Translations under genes and position numbers: made by a program | Part shown: positions 1 to 7,160 of the stretch, piece after piece | Layout: every line of letters begins with the position of its first letter | Numbering within the stretch: position 1 is the stretch's first letter | Notes under the pieces: generated by a model | The model's database searches: none | What the model was told of the DNA's origin: nothing | The model's input: only the letters and a program-made list of their open reading frames with translations | Source: Solirubrobacterales bacterium | Lineage (GTDB): Bacteria > Actinomycetota > Thermoleophilia > Solirubrobacterales > Solirubrobacteraceae | DNA: 14,627 nt | Direction of reading: 5' to 3' | Assembly (NCBI GenBank): GCA_019240015.1 | Contig: JAFAZB010000443.1 | Location: 1-14,627 of the forward strand

Positions 1-1
1 C

Positions 2-373
2 TCGCCGGGGCGAGCTCTGTCGGGCGGGGAGCAGCAGATGCTGGTGCTCGCTCAGGCGCTGGTCTCAAAGCCGCGCTTCATCTGCATCGACGAGCTCTCG
101 CTGGGGCTCGCGCCGGTTGTCGTCCAGCGCTTGATCCCGGTGATCAGGGAGATCGCCAAGTCCGGGATCGGAGTGCTGCTGATCGAGCAGTTCGCGACTG
201 TCGCGCTCGAGCTCGCCGAGCGGGCTTACGTGATGGAGGGGGGCCGAATGCAGTTCTCCGGTCCCGCCCGCGAGCTGCGCGAGAAGCCCGAATTGCTCCA
301 CTCCGCCTACCTGCTCAGGGGGAGCACCGCGCAGGGAATCGCGCCGGCCGGAGCGGCACCGGCAGCGGGATGA
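2..373 (+). CDS. LivF-type branched-chain amino acid ABC transporter ATP-binding protein, C-terminal part (5' end outside window)
   Basis: This is the last 123 residues of an ABC ATPase. Its reading frame is open to the left edge, so the ATG at 38 is internal. Seen: the ABC signature LSGGEQQ at visible residues 6-12, a Walker B stretch FICIDE followed by LSLGLAP, and LLIEQ, where the switch histidine is a glutamine as is usual in LivF. The ending, RAYVMEGGRMQFSGPA followed by a short helix, is also LivF-like. The normal family wording is DEPSLGLAP; here the Pro after DE is Leu. LivF works at the inner face of the membrane with LivG, LivH/M and a binding protein, none of which is in view; they would be expected to the left. 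Liv-type importers in soil bacteria also carry aromatic acids and other organics, so amino acid transport is not certain. The end is an Ala/Gly/Pro-rich tail. A VOC gene follows after 10 bases. Confidence 0.9.
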   Translation, partial: SPGRALSGGEQQMLVLAQALVSKPRFICIDELSLGLAPVVVQRLIPVIREIAKSGIGVLLIEQFATVALELAERAYVMEGGRMQFSGPARELREKPELLHSAYLLRGSTAQGIAPAGAAPAAG

Positions 374-383
374 CCAGCGACGG

Positions 384-809
384 ATGACGGTCACCGAGCT
401 GGAGCACGTGCTCGTGCTCGCCGATGACATCGAGCAGACGCGCGACTTCTACTGCCACGCGGTGGGGCTGCGGGTCGGGGAGCGTCCCGAGCTCGCGTTT
501 CCCGGATACTGGCTGTACGCCGGCGCTACCCCTTGCCTGCACATCGCCGAACGCAGCTCCTACATCGCGCACGCCACGAGCATCGGGCTGGAGGTGCTCG
601 AGCCGCCGGCGGGCGGCGGCTCGGCGGTGGACCACATCGCGTTCATCGGCAGCGACTACGAGCAGATTGCCGCCCGGCTCGAGCGCCATGGCGTGCCGGC
701 GGTTCGCAACGACGTTCCGGGCGGCGGGCCGCGCCAACTGTTCATCGACGACCCGAACGGGGTTCGGGTCGAGATCAACGTCAAGCCTTCTCCGAATCAA
801 GCGAGGTAG
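384..809 (+). CDS. VOC-family (glyoxalase/extradiol dioxygenase fold) protein
   Basis: A 141-residue single-module vicinal-oxygen-chelate protein. The fold starts with LEHVLVLADDIEQTRDFYCHAVGLRVGE-like sequence, the standard first beta-alpha unit. The second half carries VDHIAF and ends with FIDDPNGVRVEINV. The likely metal ligands are His8, His84 and Glu130, the usual His/His/Glu pattern, with His53 a further candidate. VOC proteins include glyoxalase I, extradiol dioxygenases, epimerases and fosfomycin-type thiol transferases, and nothing here decides between them. The start is the ATG 10 bases after the livF-like stop. No good Shine-Dalgarno is visible, so translation probably follows from the upstream gene. 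The stop lies 2 bases before the MetE-like start. It is probably cytoplasmic and acts on an intermediate of the same pathway as its neighbours, which is inference from position. Confidence 0.85.
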   Translation: MTVTELEHVLVLADDIEQTRDFYCHAVGLRVGERPELAFPGYWLYAGATPCLHIAERSSYIAHATSIGLEVLEPPAGGGSAVDHIAFIGSDYEQIAARLERHGVPAVRNDVPGGGPRQLFIDDPNGVRVEINVKPSPNQAR

Positions 810-811
810 AG

Positions 812-1969
812 ATGACCGAACCCCAGACCGCGAACGAGCCGATCGCCGCCGGGCGGCGCAGCTCGCCGCCGTTCCGCGCCGACCACGTCGGCAGCCTGCT
901 GCGTCCCCCGGAGCTGTTGCGCGCGCGCGAGGAGTTCGCGGCGCAGAGCATCTCGGCCGAGCAGCTGCGCGCGGTCGAGGACGAGGCGATTCGCGCGGTG
1001 GTCGAGCTGCAGCGCCAGGCGGGGCTGCAATCTGCCACCGACGGGGAGTTCCGCCGCGCCACCTGGCACATGGATTTCATCTATGCGCTCGGCGGGATCG
1101 AGAAGGCGGCGGGCGACATCAGGGTGCAGTTCCGGAACGAACACGGCACCCTCGACTGGACGCCGGCCGCGATCCACATCGCCGAGAAGGTCCACCTCGA
1201 GCGGCCGATCTTCGCCGATGATTTCCAGTTCGTGCAAAGGCTCGTCGCGGACGGGGTAACGCCGAAGCTGACGATTCCATCGCCGAGCATGGTCCACTAC
1301 CGAGGCGGCCGCGCGGCGATCGACCCGAGCGTGTACCCGGACGTCGAGCAGTTCTGGCGCGATCTGACGGCCGCATACTCAGACCAGGTGCGGGCGCTCG
1401 CGGAGCTGGGCTGCACCTATCTCCAGTTCGACGACACCAGCCTGGCGTACCTGAACGATCCCAAGCAGCGCGAGCAGCTGGCGAGCCGCGGCGAAGACGC
1501 CGAGCATCTGCACGAGGCCTACATCCGGCACATCAATGAGGCGCTTGCTGATCGCCCGCCGGGCTTGACGGTCACGACCCACATGTGCCGCGGGAACTTC
1601 CGCTCTTCGTGGGCGGCGGAGGGCGGTTATGACTTCGTCGCCGAGGCCCTGTTCGGAGAGCTCGGTGTCGATGGCTTCTTCCTCGAGTACGACGACGCCC
1701 GCTCGGGGGGATTCGAGCCGCTGCGCTACGTCCCCAAGGGCAAGCTGGTGGTGCTCGGGCTGGTGACCACCAAGCGCGGCGAGCTGGAGAGCAAGGATCT
1801 GCTCAAGCGGCGGATCGACGAGGCGTCACAGTTCGTGCCGGTCGAGCAGCTGTGCCTCTCGCCGCAGTGTGGCTTCTCCTCCACCGTCGAGGGCAATACG
1901 CTCACCTACGATGAGCAGGTGGCCAAGCTCGAGCTGATCGTGGATACGGCGGCCGAGGTCTGGGGCTGA
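812..1969 (+). CDS. MetE-like zinc methyltransferase, single-domain YxjG/YxjH type
   Basis: 385 residues, the size of the C-terminal catalytic half of cobalamin-independent methionine synthase (full MetE is roughly 750). The N-terminus has the YxjG/YxjH-like opening FRADHVGSLLRP (residues 22-32) and LQSATDGEFRRATWHMDF. The zinc ligands of the MetE barrel can be matched: His257 and Cys259 in THMCRGN, Glu292 in FFLEYDD, Cys353 in SPQCGFSS. The spacing is like E. coli MetE plus an 11-residue insertion between the first and second ligand sites. The ATG at 812 is chosen because GAGG at 803-806 lies 5 bases upstream; earlier in-frame codons run inside the VOC gene. The stop overlaps the next start by one base (TGATG). 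The family activates a thiol on zinc for alkyl transfer. Use in methionine synthesis is possible, but the neighbours are oxidoreductases and a transporter, so a catabolic methyl- or alkyl-transfer role is an alternative (inference). Confidence 0.85.
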   Translation: MTEPQTANEPIAAGRRSSPPFRADHVGSLLRPPELLRAREEFAAQSISAEQLRAVEDEAIRAVVELQRQAGLQSATDGEFRRATWHMDFIYALGGIEKAAGDIRVQFRNEHGTLDWTPAAIHIAEKVHLERPIFADDFQFVQRLVADGVTPKLTIPSPSMVHYRGGRAAIDPSVYPDVEQFWRDLTAAYSDQVRALAELGCTYLQFDDTSLAYLNDPKQREQLASRGEDAEHLHEAYIRHINEALADRPPGLTVTTHMCRGNFRSSWAAEGGYDFVAEALFGELGVDGFFLEYDDARSGGFEPLRYVPKGKLVVLGLVTTKRGELESKDLLKRRIDEASQFVPVEQLCLSPQCGFSSTVEGNTLTYDEQVAKLELIVDTAAEVWG

Positions 1970-3006
1970 TGCTGGCGGCGGTCACCGAGGGAGTCGGGAA
2001 GGTCACCCTGTCACAGCGCCCGGACCCGGGGTCGCCGGGTCCAGGCCAGGTCGTGGTGCGCCCGGAGGCCGTGGGGATCTGCGGCTCGGACTACCACTTC
2101 ATCTCCGGCGAGCTCTCGGAGCAGGCGGGCGGCTCGCAGTTCCCACGCGTGCAGGGCCACGAGGTGGCCGGGACGATCACCGCGGTGGGCCCCGAGTGTC
2201 GCGCGGAGCTGGCCGTCGATCAGCGGGTCGCGGTGTGGCCGCTGCACGCTTGCGGTCGCTGTTACCCATGCCGTGTCGGCCGGGCCAACACCTGTGACAA
2301 CTTCAAGCTGATCGGCATCCACCTCGACGGCGGGCTCCAGGAGCGCCTCGCGACCGGCCAGGAGCAGGTGTTCCCGATCCGTGCCTCCGACGCCGGGGTG
2401 GCCGCGATGGCCGAGCCCGTGTCGATCGCCGTGCGCGCCGTGGAACGGGGCCGGATCGAGCCGGGCGAGCGGGTGGTGGTGCTCGGCGCCGGGCCGATCG
2501 GCCAGTGCGTGTGTCTGGTGGCCAGGGAGCGGGTCGCGGAGGTGCTGGTGATCGATCTCCAGCCCAGCCGGCTGCGGCTCAGCGAGGAGATGGGCGCCGC
2601 GACGATCGTCTGGAGCGACCGTGACCAGGTCGTGGCTGAAGCTCGCCGCTGGGCCGGCCCGGACGGGCCGCCGGTGGCGATCGACGCGACGGGCGCCCCG
2701 GCCGCGGTTCGGGCGATGATCGAAATCGTGGCCTCAGCCGGACGAGCGGTGCAGGTGGGGATGTCGGGCGAGGAGGTCTCGGTGCGGATCGGAAGCCTGA
2801 CCGAGAAGGAGCTCGACGTGCTCGGCGTGAGCTGCTGCGGCAGCTCAGAGTTCGCGCAAGCGGTCGCGGTGGTGGAGCGCAACGATGCCCTGATCGCCCG
2901 CCTGATCAGCCACCAGTTCCCGCTCGAGCAGGCGCCGCAGGCGCTTCAGTTTGCGATGGGCAATCCAACCGAGGTGATGAAGGTGGTGATCCGGGGTGAT
3001 CAGTGA
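1969..3006 (+). CDS. Zinc-dependent alcohol dehydrogenase (MDR superfamily, sorbitol/threonine dehydrogenase type)
   Basis: 345 residues, normal length for the medium-chain dehydrogenase family, which oxidises secondary or primary alcohols with NAD(P)+. Catalytic zinc residues are visible: Cys38 in VGICGSDYHF, His64-Glu65 in GHEVAG, and Glu149 in MAEPVSIA. The structural zinc site is complete, with Cys95, Cys98, Cys101 and Cys109. The nucleotide-binding loop is GAGPIG at 173-178, followed by VLVIDLQPSRL with an Asp at the end of beta2, which usually means a preference for NAD+ over NADP+. It is therefore expected to be active. The ATG at 1969 overlaps the previous stop and has GAGGT about 9 bases upstream. 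It overlaps the GMC gene by 11 bases. The alcohol substrate is unknown; sugar alcohols, threonine-like compounds and hydroxyalkyl adducts are all compatible. Confidence 0.9.
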   Translation: MLAAVTEGVGKVTLSQRPDPGSPGPGQVVVRPEAVGICGSDYHFISGELSEQAGGSQFPRVQGHEVAGTITAVGPECRAELAVDQRVAVWPLHACGRCYPCRVGRANTCDNFKLIGIHLDGGLQERLATGQEQVFPIRASDAGVAAMAEPVSIAVRAVERGRIEPGERVVVLGAGPIGQCVCLVARERVAEVLVIDLQPSRLRLSEEMGAATIVWSDRDQVVAEARRWAGPDGPPVAIDATGAPAAVRAMIEIVASAGRAVQVGMSGEEVSVRIGSLTEKELDVLGVSCCGSSEFAQAVAVVERNDALIARLISHQFPLEQAPQALQFAMGNPTEVMKVVIRGDQ

Positions 3007-4606
3007 ACGCAAGCAGTTCGACTACGTGATCGTCGGCGCGGGTTCGGCGGGCTGCGTGCTCGCCGCGCGCCTGAGCGAGGACGGCGACGCGCGCGTGGCG
3101 CTGCTCGAGGCCGGCGGTCAGGACCGCCAGCCGGAGATCCACATCCCGGCTGCCTTCCCGGCGCTGTTCAAGTCGGCGCTGGACTGGGACCTCCTCGGCG
3201 AGCCCGAGCCGGGGCTCGGCAACCGGCGTCTGTACTTGCCGCGGGGGCGGATGCTGGGGGGGTGCAGCTCGATCAACGCGATGATCTACATCCGCGGCAA
3301 TCGCGCCGACTACGACGCCTGGGCCGCGGCCGGCTGCGACGGCTGGAGCTACGACGACGTGCTCCCGTATTTCAAGCGCTCGGAGGACAACGAGCGCGGC
3401 GAGGACACCTACCACGGCGCCGGCGGGCCCATGACCGTGTCGGAGAGCAGGTCGATGCACCCGCTGGTCGACACGATGCTCGAGGCAGCACGGGCGGCCG
3501 GGCACGAGCACAACCCGGACTTCAACGGCGCCCGCCAGGAGGGCGTGGGGCGCTTCCAGCTGACCCAGCGCGACGGGCTGCGCTGCAGCACCGCTGACGC
3601 GTTCCTGCGACCGGCGCTGGATCGACCCAACCTGGAAGTGATCACGGGGGCGATGGCGCTGCGAATCCTGTTCGAGGGCGAGCGCGCGGTCGGCGTCGAG
3701 ATCGCCCGCGGCGACGACGTGCAGCAGCTGCGCGCCGAGCGCGAGGTGATCGTCGCGGCCGGTACGTATCAGTCGCCGGTGCTGTTGATGCTGTCCGGGA
3801 TCGGCCCCGAGGACCAGCTGGCGCCGCTGGGAATCGAGATTCGAGAGGCGCTTCCGGTTGGCGAGGGCCTCCAGGATCACTGTATGGCGCAGCTCAACTA
3901 CCTGACTGACGAGCCTTCGCTCTACCTGGCGGTGAACCCCGAGAACATCGCGCTGCTGGAGTCCGAAGGACGGGGTCCCCTGAGCTCCAACATTCCCGAG
4001 GCCGCGGGCTTCTTCCGGGTGCGCCCGGGGGTGCAGGCGCCCGACGTTGAGTTGCACTTCGCGCCGTCGCTGTTCTTCGACGAGGGGCTGAGCGCACCCT
4101 CCGACCACGGCTACTGCTTCGGCCCGGTGGTGATCAGCCCCACCAGCCGGGGGCGGGTGATGCTTCGCGCTCCGCTGCCGGATTCCAAGCCACGGGTCCT
4201 GTGCAACTTCCTGACCACCGAAGAGGACCGCGAGAGCATGCTGCTGGGGATGCGGATGGCGCTCGAGATCGCGCACCAGGAGCCACTGCTCGCGGTGCAG
4301 CGCGCTCCGGTCAGCGTCCCCGAGTCCGACTCGGACAAGGATCTGATCGCGTTCATCGAGCGCGTCGGGCAGACCGTCTACCACCCCACCTCGACCTGCG
4401 CGATGGGCTCGGTCGTCGACTCCCAGCTGCGCGTATACGGGGTGGAGGGGCTGCGGGTCGTGGACGCCTCGGTGATGCCGCAGGTGACCCGCGGCAACAC
4501 CAACGCGCCGACGATCATGATCGCCGAGCGAGCGGCCGACCTGATCCGGGGCGCCGAAGGCGCGTCGGCGGCCGGGGCCGCAAAGGCGTCGGCGGCGGGC
4601 TCGTGA
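2996..4606 (+). CDS. GMC-family FAD-dependent oxidoreductase (choline dehydrogenase-like)
   Basis: 536 residues, standard for glucose-methanol-choline oxidoreductases. The FAD-binding motif GAGSAG is at residues 14-19 (DYVIVGAGSAGCVLAARLSED). GRMLGGCSSINAMIYIRG is the GMC signature 1 region, and SGIGPEDQL with VGEGLQDH marks signature 2. The active-site pair is His463 in VYHPTSTCAMG and Asn501 in GNTNAPTIMIAE. It oxidises an alcohol to an aldehyde or ketone and passes electrons to oxygen or a quinone-type acceptor. No signal peptide is present, so a cytoplasmic or membrane-associated location is expected. The start is GTG at 2996, placed just before the FAD motif, with AAGGTGG about 9 bases upstream; it overlaps the dehydrogenase by 11 bases. 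The C-terminus ends in a low-complexity ASAAG-type tail beyond the conserved domain. This is the last gene of the plus-strand operon. Confidence 0.92.
   Translation: MISERKQFDYVIVGAGSAGCVLAARLSEDGDARVALLEAGGQDRQPEIHIPAAFPALFKSALDWDLLGEPEPGLGNRRLYLPRGRMLGGCSSINAMIYIRGNRADYDAWAAAGCDGWSYDDVLPYFKRSEDNERGEDTYHGAGGPMTVSESRSMHPLVDTMLEAARAAGHEHNPDFNGARQEGVGRFQLTQRDGLRCSTADAFLRPALDRPNLEVITGAMALRILFEGERAVGVEIARGDDVQQLRAEREVIVAAGTYQSPVLLMLSGIGPEDQLAPLGIEIREALPVGEGLQDHCMAQLNYLTDEPSLYLAVNPENIALLESEGRGPLSSNIPEAAGFFRVRPGVQAPDVELHFAPSLFFDEGLSAPSDHGYCFGPVVISPTSRGRVMLRAPLPDSKPRVLCNFLTTEEDRESMLLGMRMALEIAHQEPLLAVQRAPVSVPESDSDKDLIAFIERVGQTVYHPTSTCAMGSVVDSQLRVYGVEGLRVVDASVMPQVTRGNTNAPTIMIAERAADLIRGAEGASAAGAAKASAAGS
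4562..4596 (+). repeat. Short direct repeat in the 3' end of the GMC gene
   Basis: The 11-mer GCGTCGGCGGC occurs at 4562-4572 and again at 4586-4596, 24 bases apart, so the reading frame is kept. It encodes a repeated ASAAG peptide in the last residues of the protein. It probably arose by local duplication and is likely a disordered tail with no catalytic role. Confidence 0.6.
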
Positions 4607-4609
4607 GCG

Positions 4610-4624
4610 AGCGCGGGTGGCGCT
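4610..4624. terminator. Possible small hairpin between convergent operons
   Basis: The 20-base gap between the two convergent stop codons holds AGCGC, loop GGGTG, GCGCT, a 5-bp perfect stem. A symmetric stem at this spot could help end transcription from both sides. It is short and has no T-tract on either strand, so it does not meet the usual rule for an intrinsic terminator; in DNA this GC-rich such stems also arise by chance. Confidence 0.25.
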
Positions 4625-4626
4625 AG

Positions 4627-5637
4627 TCAGCGACGCTCGACGAGCGAGCCGACCGACACGGCCAGCACGATCAGCGCTCCCTTGACGATGTCCTGGTAGA
4701 AGGCTTCGACCCCGAGCAGGTCGAAGCCGTTGGTGATCAAGGCGAGCAACAACACCCCGACGACCGTGCGCCACACCGAGCCGGCGCCGCCGAAGATGCT
4801 CGTCCCACCCAGGGCGACGGCGGCGATCGCCGTCAGCGCGTAGTTCGCGCCCGCGGTGCTCGAGCCCGAGCCCGTCGTCGAGGCATCGATCAGGCCCGCG
4901 ATCCCGGCCGTGACCCCCGCGATCATGAACGTCGCGATCGCGATCCGATCGACGCGCAGGCCCGACTGGCGCGCGGCTTCTCGGTTGCCGCCAACCCCGT
5001 AGCAGTAGCGGCCGAACACCGTGCGGCCGAGGACGAACTGCAGCAATACGGCCAGCACGACGAACACGATCACCGAGTACTGAACCTGGCCGATGCTGTC
5101 GCGACCCAGGGCCAGGAACGTGCTGCTCGTCACCTGGAGCAACAACCCACCGCTGATCGCGGTGGCCGCGCCGCCGAACGCGAGGCTCGTCGCCAGCGTC
5201 GCCAGAAACGCGTTGATCCGCAGCTTCGTCACCAGCAGCCCGTTGATCAGCCCGAGCACGGCGCCGGCGAGGAGCGGCACGACCAGCCCGAACCCGGCAC
5301 CCCAGTGGATCGCCGCCTCGGTTGCGCATACCTCGGTCAGGGCGAACATCGCGCCGAGCGAGAGATCGAAGTTGCCCGCGACGATCACCAGCGTCACGCC
5401 GCACGCGAGGATCCCCAGCGGCGCGTTCTCGTACAGGATGTTGAGCAGGTTGTTGGTGGTCAGGAAGCCGGACGAGCCCACCGACAGCGCCACGAACAGC
5501 GACGCGAACACGACCAAGATGCCGTAATCGCGCACGTGCTCGGCGCGGATCCTGCGTCGGTGCCAGGGCACCGAGATGCCGCTGTCCGCCGGCGCGGACT
5601 CCTCGACCGAGACCGGCGGGTCCGCGCCCTCGGTCAT
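4627..5637 (-). CDS. Ribose-type (BPD_transp_2) ABC transporter permease
   Basis: 336 residues, with many hydrophobic segments after a polar cytoplasmic N-terminus of roughly 35 residues. Family marks: NFDLSLGAMFAL (89-100; the family form is near GIDLSVG), INAFLATLAT (141-150), the cytoplasmic loop GGNREAARQSGL (216-227) that contacts the ATPase, and ALTAIAAVALGGTSIFGG (267-284), close to the RbsC/AraH consensus. It would form the membrane channel with the double ATPase and lipoprotein encoded just upstream. The start is the ATG at 5637, whose ATGA overlaps the ATPase stop by 4 bases. The open frame continues upstream to 5916, but that part runs within the ATPase gene and looks like arginine/proline-rich shadow sequence. 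It is the last gene of the minus-strand run. The substrate cannot be told from the permease. Confidence 0.92.
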   Translation of the reverse strand: MTEGADPPVSVEESAPADSGISVPWHRRRIRAEHVRDYGILVVFASLFVALSVGSSGFLTTNNLLNILYENAPLGILACGVTLVIVAGNFDLSLGAMFALTEVCATEAAIHWGAGFGLVVPLLAGAVLGLINGLLVTKLRINAFLATLATSLAFGGAATAISGGLLLQVTSSTFLALGRDSIGQVQYSVIVFVVLAVLLQFVLGRTVFGRYCYGVGGNREAARQSGLRVDRIAIATFMIAGVTAGIAGLIDASTTGSGSSTAGANYALTAIAAVALGGTSIFGGAGSVWRTVVGVLLLALITNGFDLLGVEAFYQDIVKGALIVLAVSVGSLVERR

Positions 5638-7160
5638 GGCGGGGAGTGCTCCGCCCCCGCGACGCCGAACGCGGCCTCCATCACCTCGGCGAGTGGCGGG
5701 TCGGCCGCGAATTCGTGCGTGATCGCGCCGTGTCTGATCACGAGCACGCGGTGGGCGAGGGCGAGCACCTCCTCGAGCTCCGAGGAGATCAGCAGGATCG
5801 CCACTCCGCTCGCTGCCTGGTGGCGGATCAGGCGATGAATCGCGGCCCGGGAGTTGACGTCGACGCCCCGCGTGGGCTCGTCGAGCAGCAGCACGCGGGG
5901 CTCTCGGAAGAGCCACTTCGCGAACAGCACCTTCTGCTGGTTCCCGCCCGACAGGGTGGCCACCTTGGCCGCCGGCGACGGCGTCGCGATCGACAGGTCC
6001 CCGATCAGCTTCGACGCGCTCGCTCGCTCAGCCGAGCTCTTGACGGTGCCGAGCCCCGACACGATCGACCCCAGGCCCGCGATCGTGGCGTTGGCAGCGA
6101 CCGACAGCTGCATGAACAGCCCATCGTCCTTGCGGCTCTCGGGCACGAACGCGATCCCCGCGTCGATCGCGTCGCGCGGGGACTTGATCCGCCGCTCTAC
6201 GCCGTCCACGAGGATCGTTCCCCGATCCATGCGCTCGACGCCGAAGATCGCCCTCGCGAGCTCTGATCGCCCGCTTCCCACCAGGCCGGCAAGGCCCACG
6301 ATCTCGCCGGCCTTGATCGATAGCGACACCCCCTTGAGCAGGGCGCCCAGGTCCAGGTCCCGGACCTCGAGCACGTCGGGTCCGCCCGCCTGTGCCGGTT
6401 TCTCGACCTGCCCGGCGTCGACGGCGGCGCCGAACATCGCGTGCACGAGGCTCGCTTCGGTCTCCTCTGCGGCCGCCCGCGTGTGGACGAGGCGTCCGTC
6501 GCGCAGCACGCTGATCGCATCGGCCACCTGCAGCACTTCCTCGAGCGAGTGGCTGACGTAGACGATCGTGGTGCCCATCCCGCGAAGCTGCTCGATCATC
6601 CGGCGAAGGGTCTCGACCTCGACGCTCGTCAAGGACGAGGTGGGCTCGTCCATCACGATCACGCTCGCGCCCGAGGCGACCGCGCGCAGGATCTCCACCT
6701 TCTGCTGGTCGGCCAACCGCAGCCCCCCGACCGGCGCGTCCCGCTGAAGCTGGAACCCCCAGCGCTGCACCAGCTCGGCGTACCGCCGCTCAATCCGACG
6801 CCGCGCGAGGAGACCCCAGCGCCTGGGCTCGATGCCGAGGAACACGTTCTCCATCACCGTCAGGTGCGGCACCAGCGCAAGCTCCTGGGCAATCAGCGCG
6901 ATCCCATGTCGGCGCGCGTCGTGCGGGTCGGCGGGGCGGATCTGTCGCTCGTCCAGGTAGAGCTCACCGGCGTCGGGGCGGATCGCACCGGCGATGATCT
7001 TGCCCAGCGTCGACTTGCCCGCGCCGTTCGCGCCCACCAGGCCGTGCACGGTCGCGCCCACGATCTCGAGCGTCACATCGTCGAGTGCTTTTCTTCGCGA
7101 GTAGCTCTTGCTGATCCGCTCGAGCCGGATCCGGCCTACCGGCTGCCGGCTATCCGCCAT
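5634..7160 (-). CDS. Ribose/galactose-type ABC transporter ATPase with two nucleotide-binding domains (RbsA/MglA-like)
   Basis: 508 residues, usual for this double-domain family. NBD1: Walker A GANGAGKST (43-51), Q-loop Gln92, Walker B VIVMDEP (167-173), switch His204. Its signature, LRLADQQ (147-153), departs from LSGGQ, with Ala in place of a Gly. NBD2: Walker A is GLVGSGRSE (292-300) without the lysine, as normal for the family; VPESRKDDGL (339-348); intact signature LSGGNQQ (403-409); Walker B VLLLDEP (423-429); switch His replaced by Ser. So one composite ATP site is probably the main catalytic one, as in RbsA. The ATG at 7160 overlaps the lipoprotein gene by 11 bases, with GGAG unusually close to it (2 bases), which suggests coupled translation. 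It energises import with the adjacent permease and binding protein. Confidence 0.93.
   Translation of the reverse strand: MADSRQPVGRIRLERISKSYSRRKALDDVTLEIVGATVHGLVGANGAGKSTLGKIIAGAIRPDAGELYLDERQIRPADPHDARRHGIALIAQELALVPHLTVMENVFLGIEPRRWGLLARRRIERRYAELVQRWGFQLQRDAPVGGLRLADQQKVEILRAVASGASVIVMDEPTSSLTSVEVETLRRMIEQLRGMGTTIVYVSHSLEEVLQVADAISVLRDGRLVHTRAAAEETEASLVHAMFGAAVDAGQVEKPAQAGGPDVLEVRDLDLGALLKGVSLSIKAGEIVGLAGLVGSGRSELARAIFGVERMDRGTILVDGVERRIKSPRDAIDAGIAFVPESRKDDGLFMQLSVAANATIAGLGSIVSGLGTVKSSAERASASKLIGDLSIATPSPAAKVATLSGGNQQKVLFAKWLFREPRVLLLDEPTRGVDVNSRAAIHRLIRHQAASGVAILLISSELEEVLALAHRVLVIRHGAITHEFAADPPLAEVMEAAFGVAGAEHSPP

Noticed and set aside
533..811. Longer N-terminus for the MetE-like protein
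   Set aside because: The in-frame extension runs through the VOC gene and is Arg-rich without similarity; the ATG at 812 has a ribosome binding site and family-typical sequence follows.
2906..5404. 832-residue open frame on the minus strand, the longest in the window
   Set aside because: It lies antisense to the GMC gene and out of frame with the permease gene, both of which show clear family motifs. Its product is Arg/Pro/His-rich with no recognisable domain, typical of shadow frames in GC-rich DNA.
5638..5916. Longer N-terminus for the permease
   Set aside because: The extension overlaps the ATPase gene out of frame and looks like shadow sequence; the ATG at 5637 forms an ATGA junction.
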